64,000 nucleotides of DNA from Sulfitobacter faviae (GCF_029870955.1 NZ_PGFQ01000001.1:434001-498000); one strand, 5' to 3'. Counted from the first letter of the stretch, positions 9,294-19,830 are shown. The notes: a model not told the origin generated them from the letters alone. Numbers and translations are program-made.

Positions 9294-10277
9294 TCAATCC
9301 GGCAGGGGGCGTTCGTGTTGGACAAACAGGCAGTTGCGCGCGCCCAGCAGGCCAAAGTCGGGGTCGCTGCACAGGCCCAAGGGCATCGCCGCGCGCCATT
9401 TGCTGTGCCGCCCCCCTGCGTTGAAGGCGGCGAGGAAGCTGTCATCCAGCATCCACTGGTTCTGCTGCGCCACGCCCCCCGTGATGAAGACCCCGCCGCG
9501 CGCGCCCATGACCAAGCCCAGATCCCCGGCGACCCCGCCAAGATACTGCACCATCAAAGCAACCGCGCGACAGGCGCTCGCGTCCCCCCGGCCTTGGCCG
9601 CCGCGAAAATCGCCGCCGCCCCCTCCAAATGCGCCGCCTCGCCCCGCGCGGAGGCGATGGCGCGATACCAATAGGGCATGCCGGTGCCCGACAGGATCGC
9701 CTCGGCCTCGACCGCTAGCGCTTCACCCATCTGCACCTCGGGCCAAAGCGCGATCAGGGCTTCGAAATAGGCCACTTCCTCGGCGCTATGGGGGTGAGCC
9801 GCAGATGCCCGCCTTCGCCCGGCACCGCCGTGGGCCGCGCGCCCTGCCAGACCAGAGACCCGACGCCAAGGCCCGTCCCCGGGCCGATGATCACCCGCGC
9901 CCCTGGTTGCGGATCGGGCCCGCCCTGAAGATAGGTCACTTTCTCCGCATCCAGCGTGGCCAAGGACCAAGCCGCCGCCTCGAAATCATTGAGCAACAGC
10001 ACTTTGGCGGGGCCCAAACCGCAGGCCCGCGCCAGATCATCCCGCGAGATGCTGCGCGCCGCATTGGTCATGCGCACCTGCCCGTCGACAACCACCCCGG
10101 CCACCGCCATGGCGACCCCTTCGGGCGGGCGGCCCATCTCGGCACAAAGCGTCGCGCAGGCGTCGGGCAAAGTGGTCAGCCCGTCGGTGGGATGGGTGCG
10201 GCGTTCTACCACCGCCCCGCCGGGTCCACCGCCGCGAGGCGCAGATTGGTGCCGCCGATGTCCCTACCAAATACCAC
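9294..10277 (-). CDS. glk: glucokinase (three frameshifts in the sequence as given)
   Basis: Four reading-frame segments join into one protein of about 328 residues, the usual Glk length. They carry FGRDIGGTNLRLA (phosphate 1 motif), LLNDFEAAAW, IIGPGTGLGVGSLV and PGEGGHL, then VFITGGVAQQNQWM. It phosphorylates glucose with ATP. The breaks are at C4 10215-10218, G5 9790-9794 and C6 9584-9589 (plus-strand numbering); adding one base to each run restores a continuous Glk sequence. The start is taken as GTG at 10277. Three independent homopolymer losses argue for sequence error rather than decay. Confidence 0.75.
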
Positions 10278-10346
10278 ATGTGCCTGCCCTGCTGCCCTTG
10301 ATACCGGTGCAAGATGGCCCGCACGCGCGGCCAAGGTCAAACAACA

Positions 10347-10374
10347 AAACCCGAAAGCCGAGGCTTCCGGGTTT
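10347..10374 (-). terminator. intrinsic terminator after the small membrane gene
   Basis: On the minus strand an inverted repeat with AAACCCG / CGGGTTT ends and a GC core is followed directly by TTTTGTTGTTT. It lies 26 bases past the stop of the gene at 10400-10618 and so is placed to end its transcript ahead of glk. Confidence 0.6.
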
Positions 10375-10399
10375 CGCGTCTGACTGCTGTCCGTTTGGA

Positions 10400-10618
10400 T
10401 CAATCAGGGGCGATCGGCACCGATGCTGCATCGTCGCCTTCAATGGCGTTTTCCTCGTCGACGATCACTTCTTCTTCCGCCTCGGGCGCGGTGGCGACTT
10501 CCTCGCCCGTCCAATAGACGATGATCCCGACGCCAAAGATCACCACAAGCGCCATGCCGATCAGGGGCCATTTATGACGGCTTTCCTGCTTTTTGAGGTT
10601 CGTGTCTGGTGGACTCAT
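10400..10618 (-). CDS. small single-span membrane protein, acidic C-terminus
   Basis: This 72-residue protein has a charged N-terminus, one transmembrane helix (WPLIGMALVVIFGVGIIVYW, residues 17-36) and a highly acidic tail rich in Glu and Asp. I do not recognise a named family. It stands alone between hutF and glk, with its own terminator. The topology suggests an inner-membrane anchored protein with an acidic periplasmic or cytoplasmic tail; function unknown. Confidence 0.6.
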   Translation of the reverse strand: MSPPDTNLKKQESRHKWPLIGMALVVIFGVGIIVYWTGEEVATAPEAEEEVIVDEENAIEGDDAASVPIAPD

Positions 10619-10727
10619 GATCCGCTCCCTTTCGCTGTCTTCGGGCTGTGCCGCGCAGCACTTCGCGCGGTCCTCGTTACCGGGCCAACCCGGCAGGCCG
10701 CGCCAAAGTTCCCGAAAAGAGAAGGTT

Positions 10728-12085
10728 TCACAAAAGCGCCATCACCGCTGCCATGGCGCGACGGTAACCCGCCACGATCCGATCCCGCTGCCGGTGCCGC
10801 CCGCCCGTCACTGCATGGCGGCCCGCTGACCACAGATCGGTTACCACCCGGTCCTTGGCGGCAAAGGCCAGACCGTCGAGCAATTGGTCGGGCCGCAGCG
10901 CGCAGAGCGCCGGGTCTTGGCTGTCGATCGCCACAAGATCGGCCCATTCGCCCACGGCAATCTCGCCCCGGCCCCGGCCAAGCGCCTGCGCCCCGCCACG
11001 CGCCGCGCCCGTGTAAAGCGCCGCCCCGACCGAACCTTCGCCCGCCACCATCACGTTGCGTGCCAAATCCCGCAGACGTTGGGAATATTCCAGCGTGCGC
11101 AATTCCTCGGTCAGCGAAATCAACACATTGGAATCCGATCCGATGCCAAACCGCCCCCCGGCGGCAAGGTAGCCCGGCCCGTTGAACGGCCCATCGCCTA
11201 AATTGGCCTCCGTCACCGGGCAAAGCCCTGCCACCGCGCCGCTGCGGGCCATGGCAGCGGTCTCACCTTCCGTCATATGGGTAGCGTGGATCAGGCACCA
11301 GTTCTCGGCGACCTCGGCATTGGCCAGCAACCACTCGACCGGGCGCGCGCCAAGCCAAGCGGAGATATCCGCGACCTCTTTGGGCTGTTCGGCGATGTGG
11401 ATATGGACCGGCACATCGGGATGGGCGGCCAGCACCTCTGCCAATTCCGCCGGGGCGGTGGCGCGCAGCGAATGGGGCGCGATGCCGACGCGGCAATCGG
11501 GGGCAGGTCCCGCACCGCCCGCTGCGCCTGCTCAACCAGCGCGCCGAAGCGCGCCACCCCATTGCCAAACCGCGCCTGCCCCGCCTGCAAGGGCTGCTGC
11601 CCCGCCCCGCCATAGGTATAAAGCACCGGCAGATGGGTCAGCCCGATCCCCGTCTGTGCCGCCGCCGCCGCGATCCGGGCCGATAGCTCCCCCAGATCGT
11701 CATAGGGCGTGCCGTCGGGCTGGTGGTGGAGGTAGTGAAACTCTCCCACGCTGGCGAAACCGGCCTCTTGCATCTCTAGGAAGACGAAGGCCGCGATGGC
11801 TTCGATATGCGCGGGCGTCAGATGGGCGGTGAAGCGATACATCAAATCGCGCCATGTCCAGAAACTGTCCTTCCCGGCCAAGCGCGTCTCGGTCATCCCG
11901 GCCATGGCGCGTTGGAAGCTGTGGCTGTGCAGATTGGCCAGCGCGGGCAGCAGGGTGTCGACACGGGCGTCATCGGCCTGCGGTGCCTGCCCGGTCTCCA
12001 CCTGTGTCACCCGCCCATCAGCCACCGTGATCCGAACGTCACGCGCCCATCCCTGCGGCAGTTTTGCATGTGTAGCGAAAATCAT
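10728..12085 (-). CDS. hutF: formimidoylglutamate deiminase (one frameshift in the sequence as given)
   Basis: Read across one break, this is a 452-residue amidohydrolase. LANLHSHSFQRAM gives the metal-binding HxH; HIHIAEQPKEV and WCLIHATHMT follow the break and GIGSDSNVLISL carries the metal Asp. HutF converts N-formimino-L-glutamate to N-formyl-L-glutamate plus ammonia, the step before HutG. The break is in the G5 run 11499-11503; adding one base yields D-C-R-V-G-I-A-P-H-S-L-R-A, exactly the family motif. ATG at 12085 has GAGG eight bases upstream. It diverges from hutI. Confidence 0.85.
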
Positions 12086-12105
12086 TTGACGGCCCTCTAC
12101 TTCTT

Positions 12106-12119
12106 TATGTATAGACATA
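12106..12119. promoter_or_regulatory. HutC-type operator in the hutF/hutI divergent gap
   Basis: TATGTATAGACATA is a near-palindrome whose core GTATAGAC fits the GT-N-TA-N-AC pattern described for the HutC branch of GntR regulators. It sits in the 85-base gap between the divergent hutF and hutI starts, where one site could control both directions. The hutC gene is at the other end of the cluster. Binding is inferred. Confidence 0.6.
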
Positions 12120-12170
12120 TAGCAAATAAAACCGATGTAGAAAAGCGAAACCTTAGGAGGAGGCGATAGG

Positions 12171-13379
12171 ATGACAACGCAGGATCGGGTCTTGGTCGAC
12201 CTCGCGGCGGCGACGATGGATGGCCCACAGCCCTATGGTTTGATCGAAGATGCGGCGATCGCGATTGCCGAGGGCCAGATCGCATGGGTCGGCCCGCGCG
12301 GTGATCTGCCGCAAGGCTACCGCGCCCTGCCCGCCGAATCGCTGGGCCAGCGCCTCGTCACCCCCGGGCTGATCGATTGCCACACCCATATCGTGCACGG
12401 CGGCGACCGCGCGCGAGAGTTCGAGATGCGGCTGGAGGGGGCCAGCTATGAGGAAATCGCCCGCGCCGGGGGCGGCATCGTCTCAACCGTCACCGCCACC
12501 CGCGCCGCCGATGAGGCAGAGTTGCTGGCCGATGCCCTGCGCCGCGTCGACGTGCTGATCGCCGAAGGGGTCACGGCCATCGAAGTCAAATCCGGCTACG
12601 GTCTGGATATCGAGACCGAGCTGCGCATGTTGCGCACCGCCCGCGCCATTGGCCAGCAGCGCCCGATCCGCGTCTCCACCACCTTTCTCGGCGCCCATGC
12701 GGTGCCTGCCGAATACGCAGGCCGCGCGGATGCCTATATCGACGATGTCTGCCTCCCCGCCCTGCGTGCCGCCCATGCCGAAGGGCTGGTCGATGCGGTC
12801 GACGGGTTCTGCGAGGGCATCGCCTTTCAGCCCGCCCAGATCGCCCGGGTCTTTGACCTGGCGCGGGAATTGGGCCTGCCGGTGAAACTCCATGCCGAGC
12901 AATTGTCGAACTTGGGCGGCGCGCGGCTCGCGGCTTCCTATGGCGCGCTCTCGGCGGATCATATCGAATACCTTGATGAGAGCGGCGTGATCGCGATGGC
13001 CGAGGCGGGCAGCGTGGCCGTTCTACTGCCCGGTGCCTTCTATACATTGCGCGAGACCCAAGCGCCGCCCATCGACCTGCTGCGCCGACATGGCGTGCCA
13101 ATGGCACTGGCGACGGATATCAACCCCGGCTCCTCGCCGCTGAACTCGCTGCTGCTGACGCTCAACATGGGCTGCACCCTGTTCCGCTTGACGCCGGAAG
13201 AGGCGCTGCGCGGCGCAACGCAGCACGCGGCCCGCGCGCTCGGGCTGGCGGATTGCGGCATGATCCGCCCCGGCCTGCGCGCCGACTTCGCCGTTTGGGA
13301 CATTAAACACCCGGCCGAGCTTGCCTATCGCATCGGCTTCAACCCGCTTCACTCCCGCATTTTCGGAGGCCAATCGTGA
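12171..13379 (+). CDS. hutI: imidazolonepropionase
   Basis: The 402-residue amidohydrolase has the metal-binding [18 protein letters not shown] segment, [23 protein letters not shown], the later metal His in KLHAEQLSN and the Asp in [11 protein letters not shown]. It hydrolyses 4-imidazolone-5-propanoate to N-formimino-L-glutamate in histidine degradation. Its stop overlaps the GTG of hutH (GTGA), so translation is coupled. It has the usual family length and lies just downstream of the HutC-type operator. Confidence 0.95.
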   Translation: MTTQDRVLVDLAAATMDGPQPYGLIEDAAIAIAEGQIAWVGPRGDLPQGYRALPAESLGQRLVTPGLIDCHTHIVHGGDRAREFEMRLEGASYEEIARAGGGIVSTVTATRAADEAELLADALRRVDVLIAEGVTAIEVKSGYGLDIETELRMLRTARAIGQQRPIRVSTTFLGAHAVPAEYAGRADAYIDDVCLPALRAAHAEGLVDAVDGFCEGIAFQPAQIARVFDLARELGLPVKLHAEQLSNLGGARLAASYGALSADHIEYLDESGVIAMAEAGSVAVLLPGAFYTLRETQAPPIDLLRRHGVPMALATDINPGSSPLNSLLLTLNMGCTLFRLTPEEALRGATQHAARALGLADCGMIRPGLRADFAVWDIKHPAELAYRIGFNPLHSRIFGGQS

Positions 13380-14913
13380 CCACCCTGACCCTCACCCCCG
13401 GCGCGGCCACATTGGACGATCTGGCCCGCATCTACCGCGAAGAGGCATCGGTGCGGCTCGCCCCCGCCTGCCGCCCCGCGATCGAAGAGGCCCATGCCCG
13501 CATCGCGCGGGCCGTGGCGGGGGAGGATGCCGTTTACGGCGTGAACACCGGTTTCGGCAAGCTCGCCTCGGTCAAGATCGCGGCGGAGGATACGGCGGCG
13601 CTGCAACGCAACCTGATCCTGTCGCATTGCTGCGGTGTCGGCCCCGCGATCCCGCGCGGCCATGCACGGCTGCTGATGGCGCTGAAACTGCTGAGCCTCG
13701 GGCGCGGTGCCTCGGGCGTGCGGCTGGCGGTCGTGGACCTGATCGAAGCCATGCTGGCGCGTGGCGTGACCCCGGTGATCCCGGCGCAAGGGTCGGTCGG
13801 GGCCTCGGGCGATCTGGCCCCCTTGGCGCATATGGCCGCCGTGATGATGGGCCATGGCGAGGCGGAGTTCGAGGGCCACGTCATGACGGGTGGCGCGGCG
13901 CTGGCCGCCGCAGGCCTGACCCCGTTGGAGTTCGGCCCCAAGGAAGGGCTGGCGCTAATCAACGGCACGCAATTCTCCACCGCTTTCGCGCTGGCGGGGC
14001 TCTTCGACGCATGGCAGGCCGCGAACTCGGCGCTGGTGATCTCAGCCCTGTCGACGGATGCGATCATGGGGTCCACCGCGCCCCTACAACCGGAAATCCA
14101 TGCCCTGCGCGGCCATCGCGGCCAGATCGAAGCGGGCGAGACCATGCGCGCCCTGCTCGAGGGTTCGGAGATCCGCGAAAGCCATGTGGCGAATGATGCC
14201 CGCGTCCAAGACCCTTACTGCATCCGCTGCCAGCCGCAGGTGACGGGGCGGCGATGGACGTGCTGCGTATGGCCGCCGCCACGCTGGAGGTCGAAGCCAA
14301 TGCCGCCACCGACAACCCGCTGGTGCTGACGGGCGCGGACCTCATCGTCTCGGGCGGGAATTTCCATGCCGAGCCGGTGGGTTTCGCCGCCGATATGATC
14401 GCCCTCGCCCTGGCCGAGATCGGCGCCATCGCGCAGCGCCGGGTGGCGCTGATCGTCGATCCGGTGCTCAGCTTCAACCTGCCGCCTTTCCTGACGCCGA
14501 CGCCCGGCCTCAACAGCGGCTATATGATCGCCGAAGTCACCACCGCCGCGTTGATGAGCGAGAACAAGCATCTCGCCAACCCCTGCGTCACCGACAGCAC
14601 GCCGACCTCGGCCAACCAAGAAGATCACGTCAGCATGGCCGCCCATGGCGCAAGGCGGCTGGGGCAGATGGTCGAGAACCTGAACCGCATCCTCGGGGTG
14701 GAACTGCTCTGCGCCGCGCAGGGCATCGACTTTCGCGCGCCGCTGGCCACCAGCGAGACCTTGCAGCGGGTGGTCGCGCGGGTCCGCGAAGAGGTCGCGA
14801 CACTGGAGGAAGACCGCTACCTCGCCCCCGATCTGGAACGCGCGGCACGGATGGTAGCGGGCGGTGAGATCACCCGTGCCGCCGCCTGCGACATGCCGGG
14901 GCTTTCCACATGA
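13376..14913 (+). CDS. hutH: histidine ammonia-lyase (one frameshift in the sequence as given)
   Basis: Across one break the gene encodes about 512 residues. [14 protein letters not shown] contains the Ala-Ser-Gly that cyclises to the MIO cofactor; [21 protein letters not shown] and [12 protein letters not shown] are also typical. It removes ammonia from L-histidine to give urocanate. GTG at 13376 has GGAGG six bases upstream and overlaps hutI. The break is in G4 14245-14248; one added G joins [14 protein letters not shown]. It ends with an ATGA overlap into hutG. Confidence 0.9.
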
Positions 14914-15725
14914 CCCCCGCTGAGATCACACCCGTCGAGATCACCCGCGGCGACAGCCCCATCGTGCTCGGCCTGCCCCACACCGGGACTGACCTGCCCG
15001 AGGCCATCCGGCGCGACCTGAACCCCCGCGGGCGGGAACTGGCGGATACCGATTGGCATATCGACCGGCTCTACGACGGGTTGCTGCCCGGCGCGACCAC
15101 GGTCCGCGCGACCTTCCACCGCTATGTCATCGACGCCAACCGCGACCCATCGGGCGCATCGCTATATCCGGGGCAGAACACCACCGGGCTGGTGCCGCTG
15201 ACGGATTTCGACGGGCAGGACATCTGGACCACCCCGCCCGACGCAGCCGAGGTCGAGGCCCGCCGCGTGGCATACCACGCGCCCTATCACGCAGCGCTCA
15301 AGGCCGAACTGGCCCGCGTCCGCGACCTGCATGGGGTCGCGATCCTTTATGACTGTCACTCGATCCGCTCGCTCATCCCCTTCCTCTTTGACGGCCCGCT
15401 GCCCGATTTCAACATCGGCACGAACCTCGGCGCCACCTGCGCGCCTGCGATCGAAGCCGCCGTCGCCGAGATCTGCGCCGCCGCAGCCGGCTACACCGCC
15501 GTCAGCAACGGGCGCTTCAAAGGCGGCTGGACCACGCGCCACTATGGCCGCCCTGCCGAAGGGCTCCACGCGATCCAGATGGAACTGGCGCAAAGCAGCT
15601 ACCTCGGCGCCGAGGCGCCGCCTTGGCCCTATGACCCCGACAAGGCCGCGCGGCTGCGCGTCCATCTGACCGATATCCTGACAACTCTGGCCGCACTGGC
15701 CCCTACCCTGAAAGGCACAGCATGA
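14910..15725 (+). CDS. hutG: N-formylglutamate deformylase
   Basis: The 271-residue protein of the N-formylglutamate amidohydrolase family shows LPHTGTDLP near the N-terminus, [23 protein letters not shown] and [13 protein letters not shown]. It hydrolyses N-formyl-L-glutamate to glutamate and formate, the last step of the HutF-HutG route. It overlaps hutH and hutU by four bases on both sides, so it is an internal gene of a tightly coupled operon. Confidence 0.92.
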   Translation: MTPAEITPVEITRGDSPIVLGLPHTGTDLPEAIRRDLNPRGRELADTDWHIDRLYDGLLPGATTVRATFHRYVIDANRDPSGASLYPGQNTTGLVPLTDFDGQDIWTTPPDAAEVEARRVAYHAPYHAALKAELARVRDLHGVAILYDCHSIRSLIPFLFDGPLPDFNIGTNLGATCAPAIEAAVAEICAAAAGYTAVSNGRFKGGWTTRHYGRPAEGLHAIQMELAQSSYLGAEAPPWPYDPDKAARLRVHLTDILTTLAALAPTLKGTA

Positions 15726-17389
15726 GCGATCCGCGCAAGAACACCCGTGACGTCTATCCCGCCACCGGCACCGAGCTTTCGGCGAAAAGCTGGCTGACCG
15801 AAGCGCCCCTGCGGATGCTGATGAACAACCTGCACCCCGACGTGGCCGAAAACCCGCATGAGCTGGTCGTTTACGGCGGCATCGGGCGCGCGGCGCGGAC
15901 GTGGGAGGACTATGACCAGATCGTCGCCTCCCTGCGCGCGCTGGAAGAAGACCAGACGCTGCTGGTGCAATCAGGCAAGCCCGTGGGCGTCTTCCAAACC
16001 CATAAGGACGCGCCCCGCGTGTTGATCGCCAACTCCAACCTCGTGCCGCATTGGGCGAATTGGGACCATTTCAACGAACTCGATAAGAAGGGTCTGGCGA
16101 TGTACGGCCAGATGACCGCCGGATCGTGGATCTACATCGGCAGTCAAGGCATCGTGCAGGGCACTTATGAGACCTTCGTCGAGGCGGGCCGCCAGCACTA
16201 TGGTGGCGACCTCAAGGGCAAATGGATCCTCACCGGGGGCTTGGGCGGCATGGGCGGCGCGCAGCCCTTGGCGGCGGTCATGGCCGGTGCCTGCTGTCTG
16301 GCGGTGGAGTGCAATCCCGACAGCATCGATTTCCGCCTGCGCACCCGCTACGTCGACGAGAAGACCGACAGCCTTGATGAGGCGCTGACGATGATCGAGC
16401 GCTGGACTGCCGCGGGCGAAGCGAAGTCCGTGGCGCTTCTGGGCAATGCGGCAGATGTCTTTCCCGAACTGGTGAAACGCGGGGTCCGCCCCGATATCGT
16501 GACCGACCAGACCTCGGCCCATGACCCCGTGAACGGCTACCTGCCGCAGGGCTGGACGATGGGCGAATGGCGCGAGAAACGTGAGAGCGATCCCAAAGCG
16601 GTCGAAAAAGCCGCCCGGGCCTCGATGAAGGTGCAGGTGCAGGCGATGGTCGATTTCCACGCCGCGGGCATCCCCACGGTCGACTATGGCAATAACATCC
16701 GCCAGATGGCGCTGGAGGAAGGGTTGCAGAACGCTTTCGACTTCCCCGGCTTCGTGCCCGCCTATATCCGCCCGCTGTTCTGCCGCGGCATCGGCCCCTT
16801 CCGCTGGGCGGCGCTGTCGGGCGATCCTGAGGATATCTACAAGACCGACGCCAAGGTTAAGGAGATCCTCTCTGAGGACACCCATCTGCACAACTGGCTC
16901 GACATGGCGCGGGAGCGTATCTCTTTCCAAGGGCTGCCCGCACGGATTTGCTGGGTGGGCTTAGGCGTGCGCCACAAGCTGGGGCTGGCCTTCAATGAGA
17001 TGGTCCGCAATGGCGAACTCAGCGCCCCGGTGGTGATTGGCCGCGATCACCTCGACAGCGGCTCCGTCGCCTCGCCCAACCGCGAGACGGAGGCAATGAA
17101 GGACGGCTCTGACGCCGTGTCGGACTGGCCGCTGCTGAACGCGCTTTTGAACACCGCCTCGGGGGCGACTTGGGTGTCGCTGCACCACGGCGGCGGGGTC
17201 GGCATGGGCTTCTCGCAGCACTCGGGCATGGTGATCTGCTGTGACGGCTCCGAGGACGCCGACCGCCGGATCGAGCGGGTGCTGTGGAACGACCCGGCGA
17301 CGGGCGTGATGCGCCATGCGGATGCGGGCTATGACGAAGCACGCGATTGCGCCCGCGAACATGGGCTGAACCTGCCGGGTATCCTTTAA
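15722..17389 (+). CDS. hutU: urocanate hydratase
   Basis: The 555-residue protein has full family length. [13 protein letters not shown] binds [17 protein letters not shown] contains the active-site Cys, and [17 protein letters not shown] is the conserved C-terminal loop. It adds water to urocanate to form imidazolonepropionate. It is the last gene of hutIHGU and is followed by an inverted repeat before convergent hutC. Confidence 0.96.
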   Translation: MSDPRKNTRDVYPATGTELSAKSWLTEAPLRMLMNNLHPDVAENPHELVVYGGIGRAARTWEDYDQIVASLRALEEDQTLLVQSGKPVGVFQTHKDAPRVLIANSNLVPHWANWDHFNELDKKGLAMYGQMTAGSWIYIGSQGIVQGTYETFVEAGRQHYGGDLKGKWILTGGLGGMGGAQPLAAVMAGACCLAVECNPDSIDFRLRTRYVDEKTDSLDEALTMIERWTAAGEAKSVALLGNAADVFPELVKRGVRPDIVTDQTSAHDPVNGYLPQGWTMGEWREKRESDPKAVEKAARASMKVQVQAMVDFHAAGIPTVDYGNNIRQMALEEGLQNAFDFPGFVPAYIRPLFCRGIGPFRWAALSGDPEDIYKTDAKVKEILSEDTHLHNWLDMARERISFQGLPARICWVGLGVRHKLGLAFNEMVRNGELSAPVVIGRDHLDSGSVASPNRETEAMKDGSDAVSDWPLLNALLNTASGATWVSLHHGGGVGMGFSQHSGMVICCDGSEDADRRIERVLWNDPATGVMRHADAGYDEARDCAREHGLNLPGIL

Positions 17390-17398
17390 GGGTTGCAC

Positions 17399-17420
17399 GC
17401 CGCCGCCCACCCGCGGCGGC
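17399..17420. terminator. hairpin between convergent hutU and hutC
   Basis: An 8-bp perfect inverted repeat GCCGCCGC / GCGGCGGC with a 6-base loop occupies most of the 37-base gap between the two stop codons. There is no T-run, so it may act bidirectionally as a roadblock or Rho-assisted end. Confidence 0.4.
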
Positions 17421-17426
17421 GGCAGC

Positions 17427-18116
17427 TTAATAGCGCGTGGTCAGGCGGTGGCCGGGGCGGTAGGACAGCCGCACATAGGTCACCGCCTGCCCCTCCCACC
17501 ACGTCGACCGCTCGACGGTAAAGACCGGATCGCCCAAGCCGCAGGCGAGGTATTCGCTCAGCCGCTGATCGGCCAAACCGGCGGAAAGGCTGATCTCCAC
17601 ATCCGAAAAGGGAATGGCCGAGATCAGCCATTCGTTCGGCCCGACCTCGGTGAAACTCTCCTCCCGCGCCTGCGGCAGGGTGGCGAGGTTGATCCAACGG
17701 TCCTCAAATTGATAGGGATCGCCATCGGCGTAATGCATGCAGACCAGATGCAATGCCTCGCTCCCCGCGCCCAGTTTGAGCCGGGCGCGCAGCCAGTCGG
17801 GCGCAGGCTCGACCCGGTGGCTCACCCGCGAATACCGGTAGTCGGCGCCCTTCTCTTCGATCTCGGCCCGGACCAGCGGAATGTCGAAACGCGCCTGCCG
17901 CAGCGGGGCCATGCGCACCCGCGTCCCCGCCTTGCGCCGCCGCTCAATGAAACCCTCTTCGGCCAATTCGCGCATGGCGCGGTTGACCGTCGCCCGGGCG
18001 CAGCCATAGGTCTCGGCCAGATCGACCTCATTGGGCACAAGGCTGCCCAACGGCCATTCGCCCTTGGTGATCTTTGACAGGATGTCGGTCTTCACATCCC
18101 GGTAGGTGACTTTCAT
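17427..18116 (-). CDS. hutC: histidine utilization repressor, GntR/HutC family
   Basis: This approximately 229-residue protein has an N-terminal winged helix (PNEVDLAETYGCARATVNRAMRELA split over residues 30-55; EEGFIERRRKAGTRV is the wing) and a C-terminal UTRA ligand domain, where HLVCMHYADGDPYQFEDR is typical of HutC. It likely represses the hut genes until urocanate binds. Start at 18116 (MKVTYRDV) is chosen by family alignment; in-frame ATGs at 18137 and 18155 would add 7 or 13 residues, none with a strong Shine-Dalgarno sequence. Confidence 0.85.
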   Translation of the reverse strand: MKVTYRDVKTDILSKITKGEWPLGSLVPNEVDLAETYGCARATVNRAMRELAEEGFIERRRKAGTRVRMAPLRQARFDIPLVRAEIEEKGADYRYSRVSHRVEPAPDWLRARLKLGAGSEALHLVCMHYADGDPYQFEDRWINLATLPQAREESFTEVGPNEWLISAIPFSDVEISLSAGLADQRLSEYLACGLGDPVFTVERSTWWEGQAVTYVRLSYRPGHRLTTRY

Positions 18117-18296
18117 AGGGCGGCCTGCTGCGATCATGACTGTTTTACCAAGCATTACACTAGATTAATCCCCAGCCCAAGCGCCCCCGCGCGCCCGGCC
18201 CAGAGGGAAACCGCCGGAGCCGGGCGCGGGTCTTGCCTCCCGCCGCATTTGCTGGAAAATTACGTGCCACCTGCCCCTCAGCCAGAAAGGCCGCCC

Positions 18297-18817
18297 ATGC
18301 GCGTTCAGCCCCCGAAGATCCGCACTGCCGCTTTGCTCTTGAGCCTTGGCCTGCTCGCCGCCTGCGGTGGCAAACAGACCGAAGTCGTCGCGGTTCCGGC
18401 GGATGAGGTGGAGTGTATGGCCCGCGCGATGTATTTCGAATCCAACCGCTCCAGCCGCGACGGAATGGTGGCCGTGGGCACGGTGGTGCTGAACCGCGTC
18501 CACTCCGACGCCTTTCCTAACACGGTCTGCGGCGTGGTCGGCCAGCCCAATCAATTCGCCCCCGGCGTGATGACGAAACCGATGACCGACCGCGGCGCCC
18601 CGTTGGCCCGCGCCACGGCGCTGGCGGTGCTTCAGGGGAGCGGCACCCGAAGGTCACCCGCGCCAAATTCTTTCACGCGGCGTGGTACAATGCAAACTAC
18701 AACAACATGCACTATGTGGTGACCGCAGGCGGCAATGCCTTTTACGAAAAGCGCCGCGCCCATCTTGTGACCGCGCCCAATCCGCTGCCGCCGCTCGAAG
18801 GGATCACCCCGCACTGA
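18297..18817 (+). CDS. SleB-type cell wall hydrolase lipoprotein (one frameshift in the sequence as given)
   Basis: Across one break the product is about 173 residues. A signal sequence ends in a lipobox (GLLAAC), followed by the Hydrolase_2/SleB domain: MARAMYFESNRSSRDGM with the candidate catalytic Glu, GTVVLNRVHSDAFPNTVCGV and, after the break, KFFHAAWYNANYNNMHYVV. It probably cleaves peptidoglycan in the periplasm as an outer-membrane lipoprotein. The break lies in G4 18635-18638; one added G restores the family sequence. ATG at 18297 has AAAGG seven bases upstream. Confidence 0.8.
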
Positions 18818-18820
18818 GGG

Positions 18821-19249
18821 TCACAGAACCCCGCGGGCGATCAGGATCAGCACGAGGTAACGCCCGCCCTTGGCGAAGCTGACGATCAGCAGAAACCGCC
18901 AAAGTGGTTCGCGCAACATGCCCGCGGCCAAGGTCAGCGGATCGCCGATGATCGGCACCCAACTGGCCAGCAGGCTCCAATAGCCCCACCGCCGATACCA
19001 GCCAGAGGCGCGGGCCATCTGCTTGGCCGAAAAGGGAAACCAGCGGTGATCGGCGAAATGACTAAGGTAGCGGCCCAGCCACCAGTTCAGCAGCGATCCG
19101 AGCACATTCCCCAGCGTCGCCACCAGCCACAGAAGCGCCGTGGCATGAGCGCCCGACCACATCAGCCCCAATAGCACCGCTTCGGATTGCGCGGGGATCA
19201 GGGTGGCCGCCAGCAGCGCCGCGAAGAACAGGCTCAGCAGGGCCAGCAT
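18821..19249 (-). CDS. YqaA-like DedA-family membrane protein
   Basis: This approximately 142-residue integral membrane protein aligns with E. coli YqaA: LAATLIPAQSEAVLLGLM, TLGNVLGSLLNWWLGRY, and SLLASWVPIIGDPLTLAAG, the DedA/SNARE-associated signature with Gly-Asp-Pro. DedA proteins are linked to lipid flipping and membrane energetics; the role here is inferred. The start at 19249 matches the family; a GTG at 19312 would add 21 polar residues and is less likely. It ends three bases from the convergent SleB-like gene. Confidence 0.8.
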   Translation of the reverse strand: MLALLSLFFAALLAATLIPAQSEAVLLGLMWSGAHATALLWLVATLGNVLGSLLNWWLGRYLSHFADHRWFPFSAKQMARASGWYRRWGYWSLLASWVPIIGDPLTLAAGMLREPLWRFLLIVSFAKGGRYLVLILIARGVL

Positions 19250-19345
19250 GTCGGCGACAAAAGTGGGCAAAGACGGCAGGGCATGGCGCGTCAGTAATGA
19301 CGCCGCGCCCACAGGGCAAGCCGCGCTTTGGAACAGCGCGCAGGC

Positions 19346-19519
19346 TTATTTGGTCAGGATCAACTTGCCCGCCCGCGTGATGCGCAGCGTATAGGTCTGG
19401 CCGTCCAAGACGATATTCGCGGTCGAGCCATTGGGCACCAAGGCGCGGGCATCATGCACAGCCTCTTGGGCCGGTTGAGCGGCGGGCGATGGATCGGGCA
19501 GTTTTTGCATCAGGCTCAT
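19346..19519 (-). CDS. hemP: hemin uptake protein HemP
   Basis: The 57-residue protein ends with the HemP signature: NIVLDGQTYTLRITRAGKLI followed by LTK. HemP proteins accompany heme uptake loci in alpha-, beta- and gammaproteobacteria and in some species are needed to express the heme receptor. The start (MSLMQKLPD) overlaps the stop of a 58-codon ORF upstream by ATGA. No heme ABC transporter is adjacent. Confidence 0.82.
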   Translation of the reverse strand: MSLMQKLPDPSPAAQPAQEAVHDARALVPNGSTANIVLDGQTYTLRITRAGKLILTK

Positions 19520-19692
19520 GCCATCTCTCCCATTTGGCGGGCGCGTTGCAGATCGATGAGATGCTCCAGCCCGAAACCGTCGCAGGCTGCGGCATCGTTG
19601 CTGCCAAGCGCGATGTCGCGCCAGCTGTTGTTGGATGGGGTCTGTAGCCGGGCATGGGCCATTGGCTCGGGCGTGGTCACGGGTGTCCTCAC
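19516..19692 (-). CDS. small ORF translationally coupled to hemP
   Basis: This 58-residue ORF starts at GTG 19692, preceded by AAAGGAG (nine bases), and its TGA overlaps the hemP ATG (ATGA). The central part reads NNSWRDIALGSNDAAACDG and then FGLEHLIDLQRARQMGEMA. I do not recognise a family. The strong Shine-Dalgarno and exact overlap with hemP support real translation, either as a small protein or as a leader coupling hemP expression. A GTG four codons further in is an alternative start. Confidence 0.5.
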   Translation of the reverse strand: MRTPVTTPEPMAHARLQTPSNNSWRDIALGSNDAAACDGFGLEHLIDLQRARQMGEMA

Positions 19693-19802
19693 GGGGCGGG
19701 CTCCTTTCCATTGACATCCGGGCTTCCGACGCGCGGTGGCTTGGACGGTTTCGGCGTAAAGTCGTTCATACCCCGGCGAAAAGCCCGGGCTCCCTTAACG
19801 GC

Positions 19803-19830
19803 TACTTAATCCGATTATTTTAGTCAAGTA
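19803..19830. promoter_or_regulatory. candidate iron-responsive operator upstream of the hemP pair
   Basis: An A/T-rich 28-base stretch bounded by the inverted repeat TACTT / AAGTA lies about 110 bases upstream of the hemP small-ORF start, in otherwise GC-rich DNA, and between two heme-related transcription units. Position and composition fit an iron regulator site (Irr, RirA, Fur or the Rhodobacteraceae iron box), but I cannot assign which. Confidence 0.35.
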
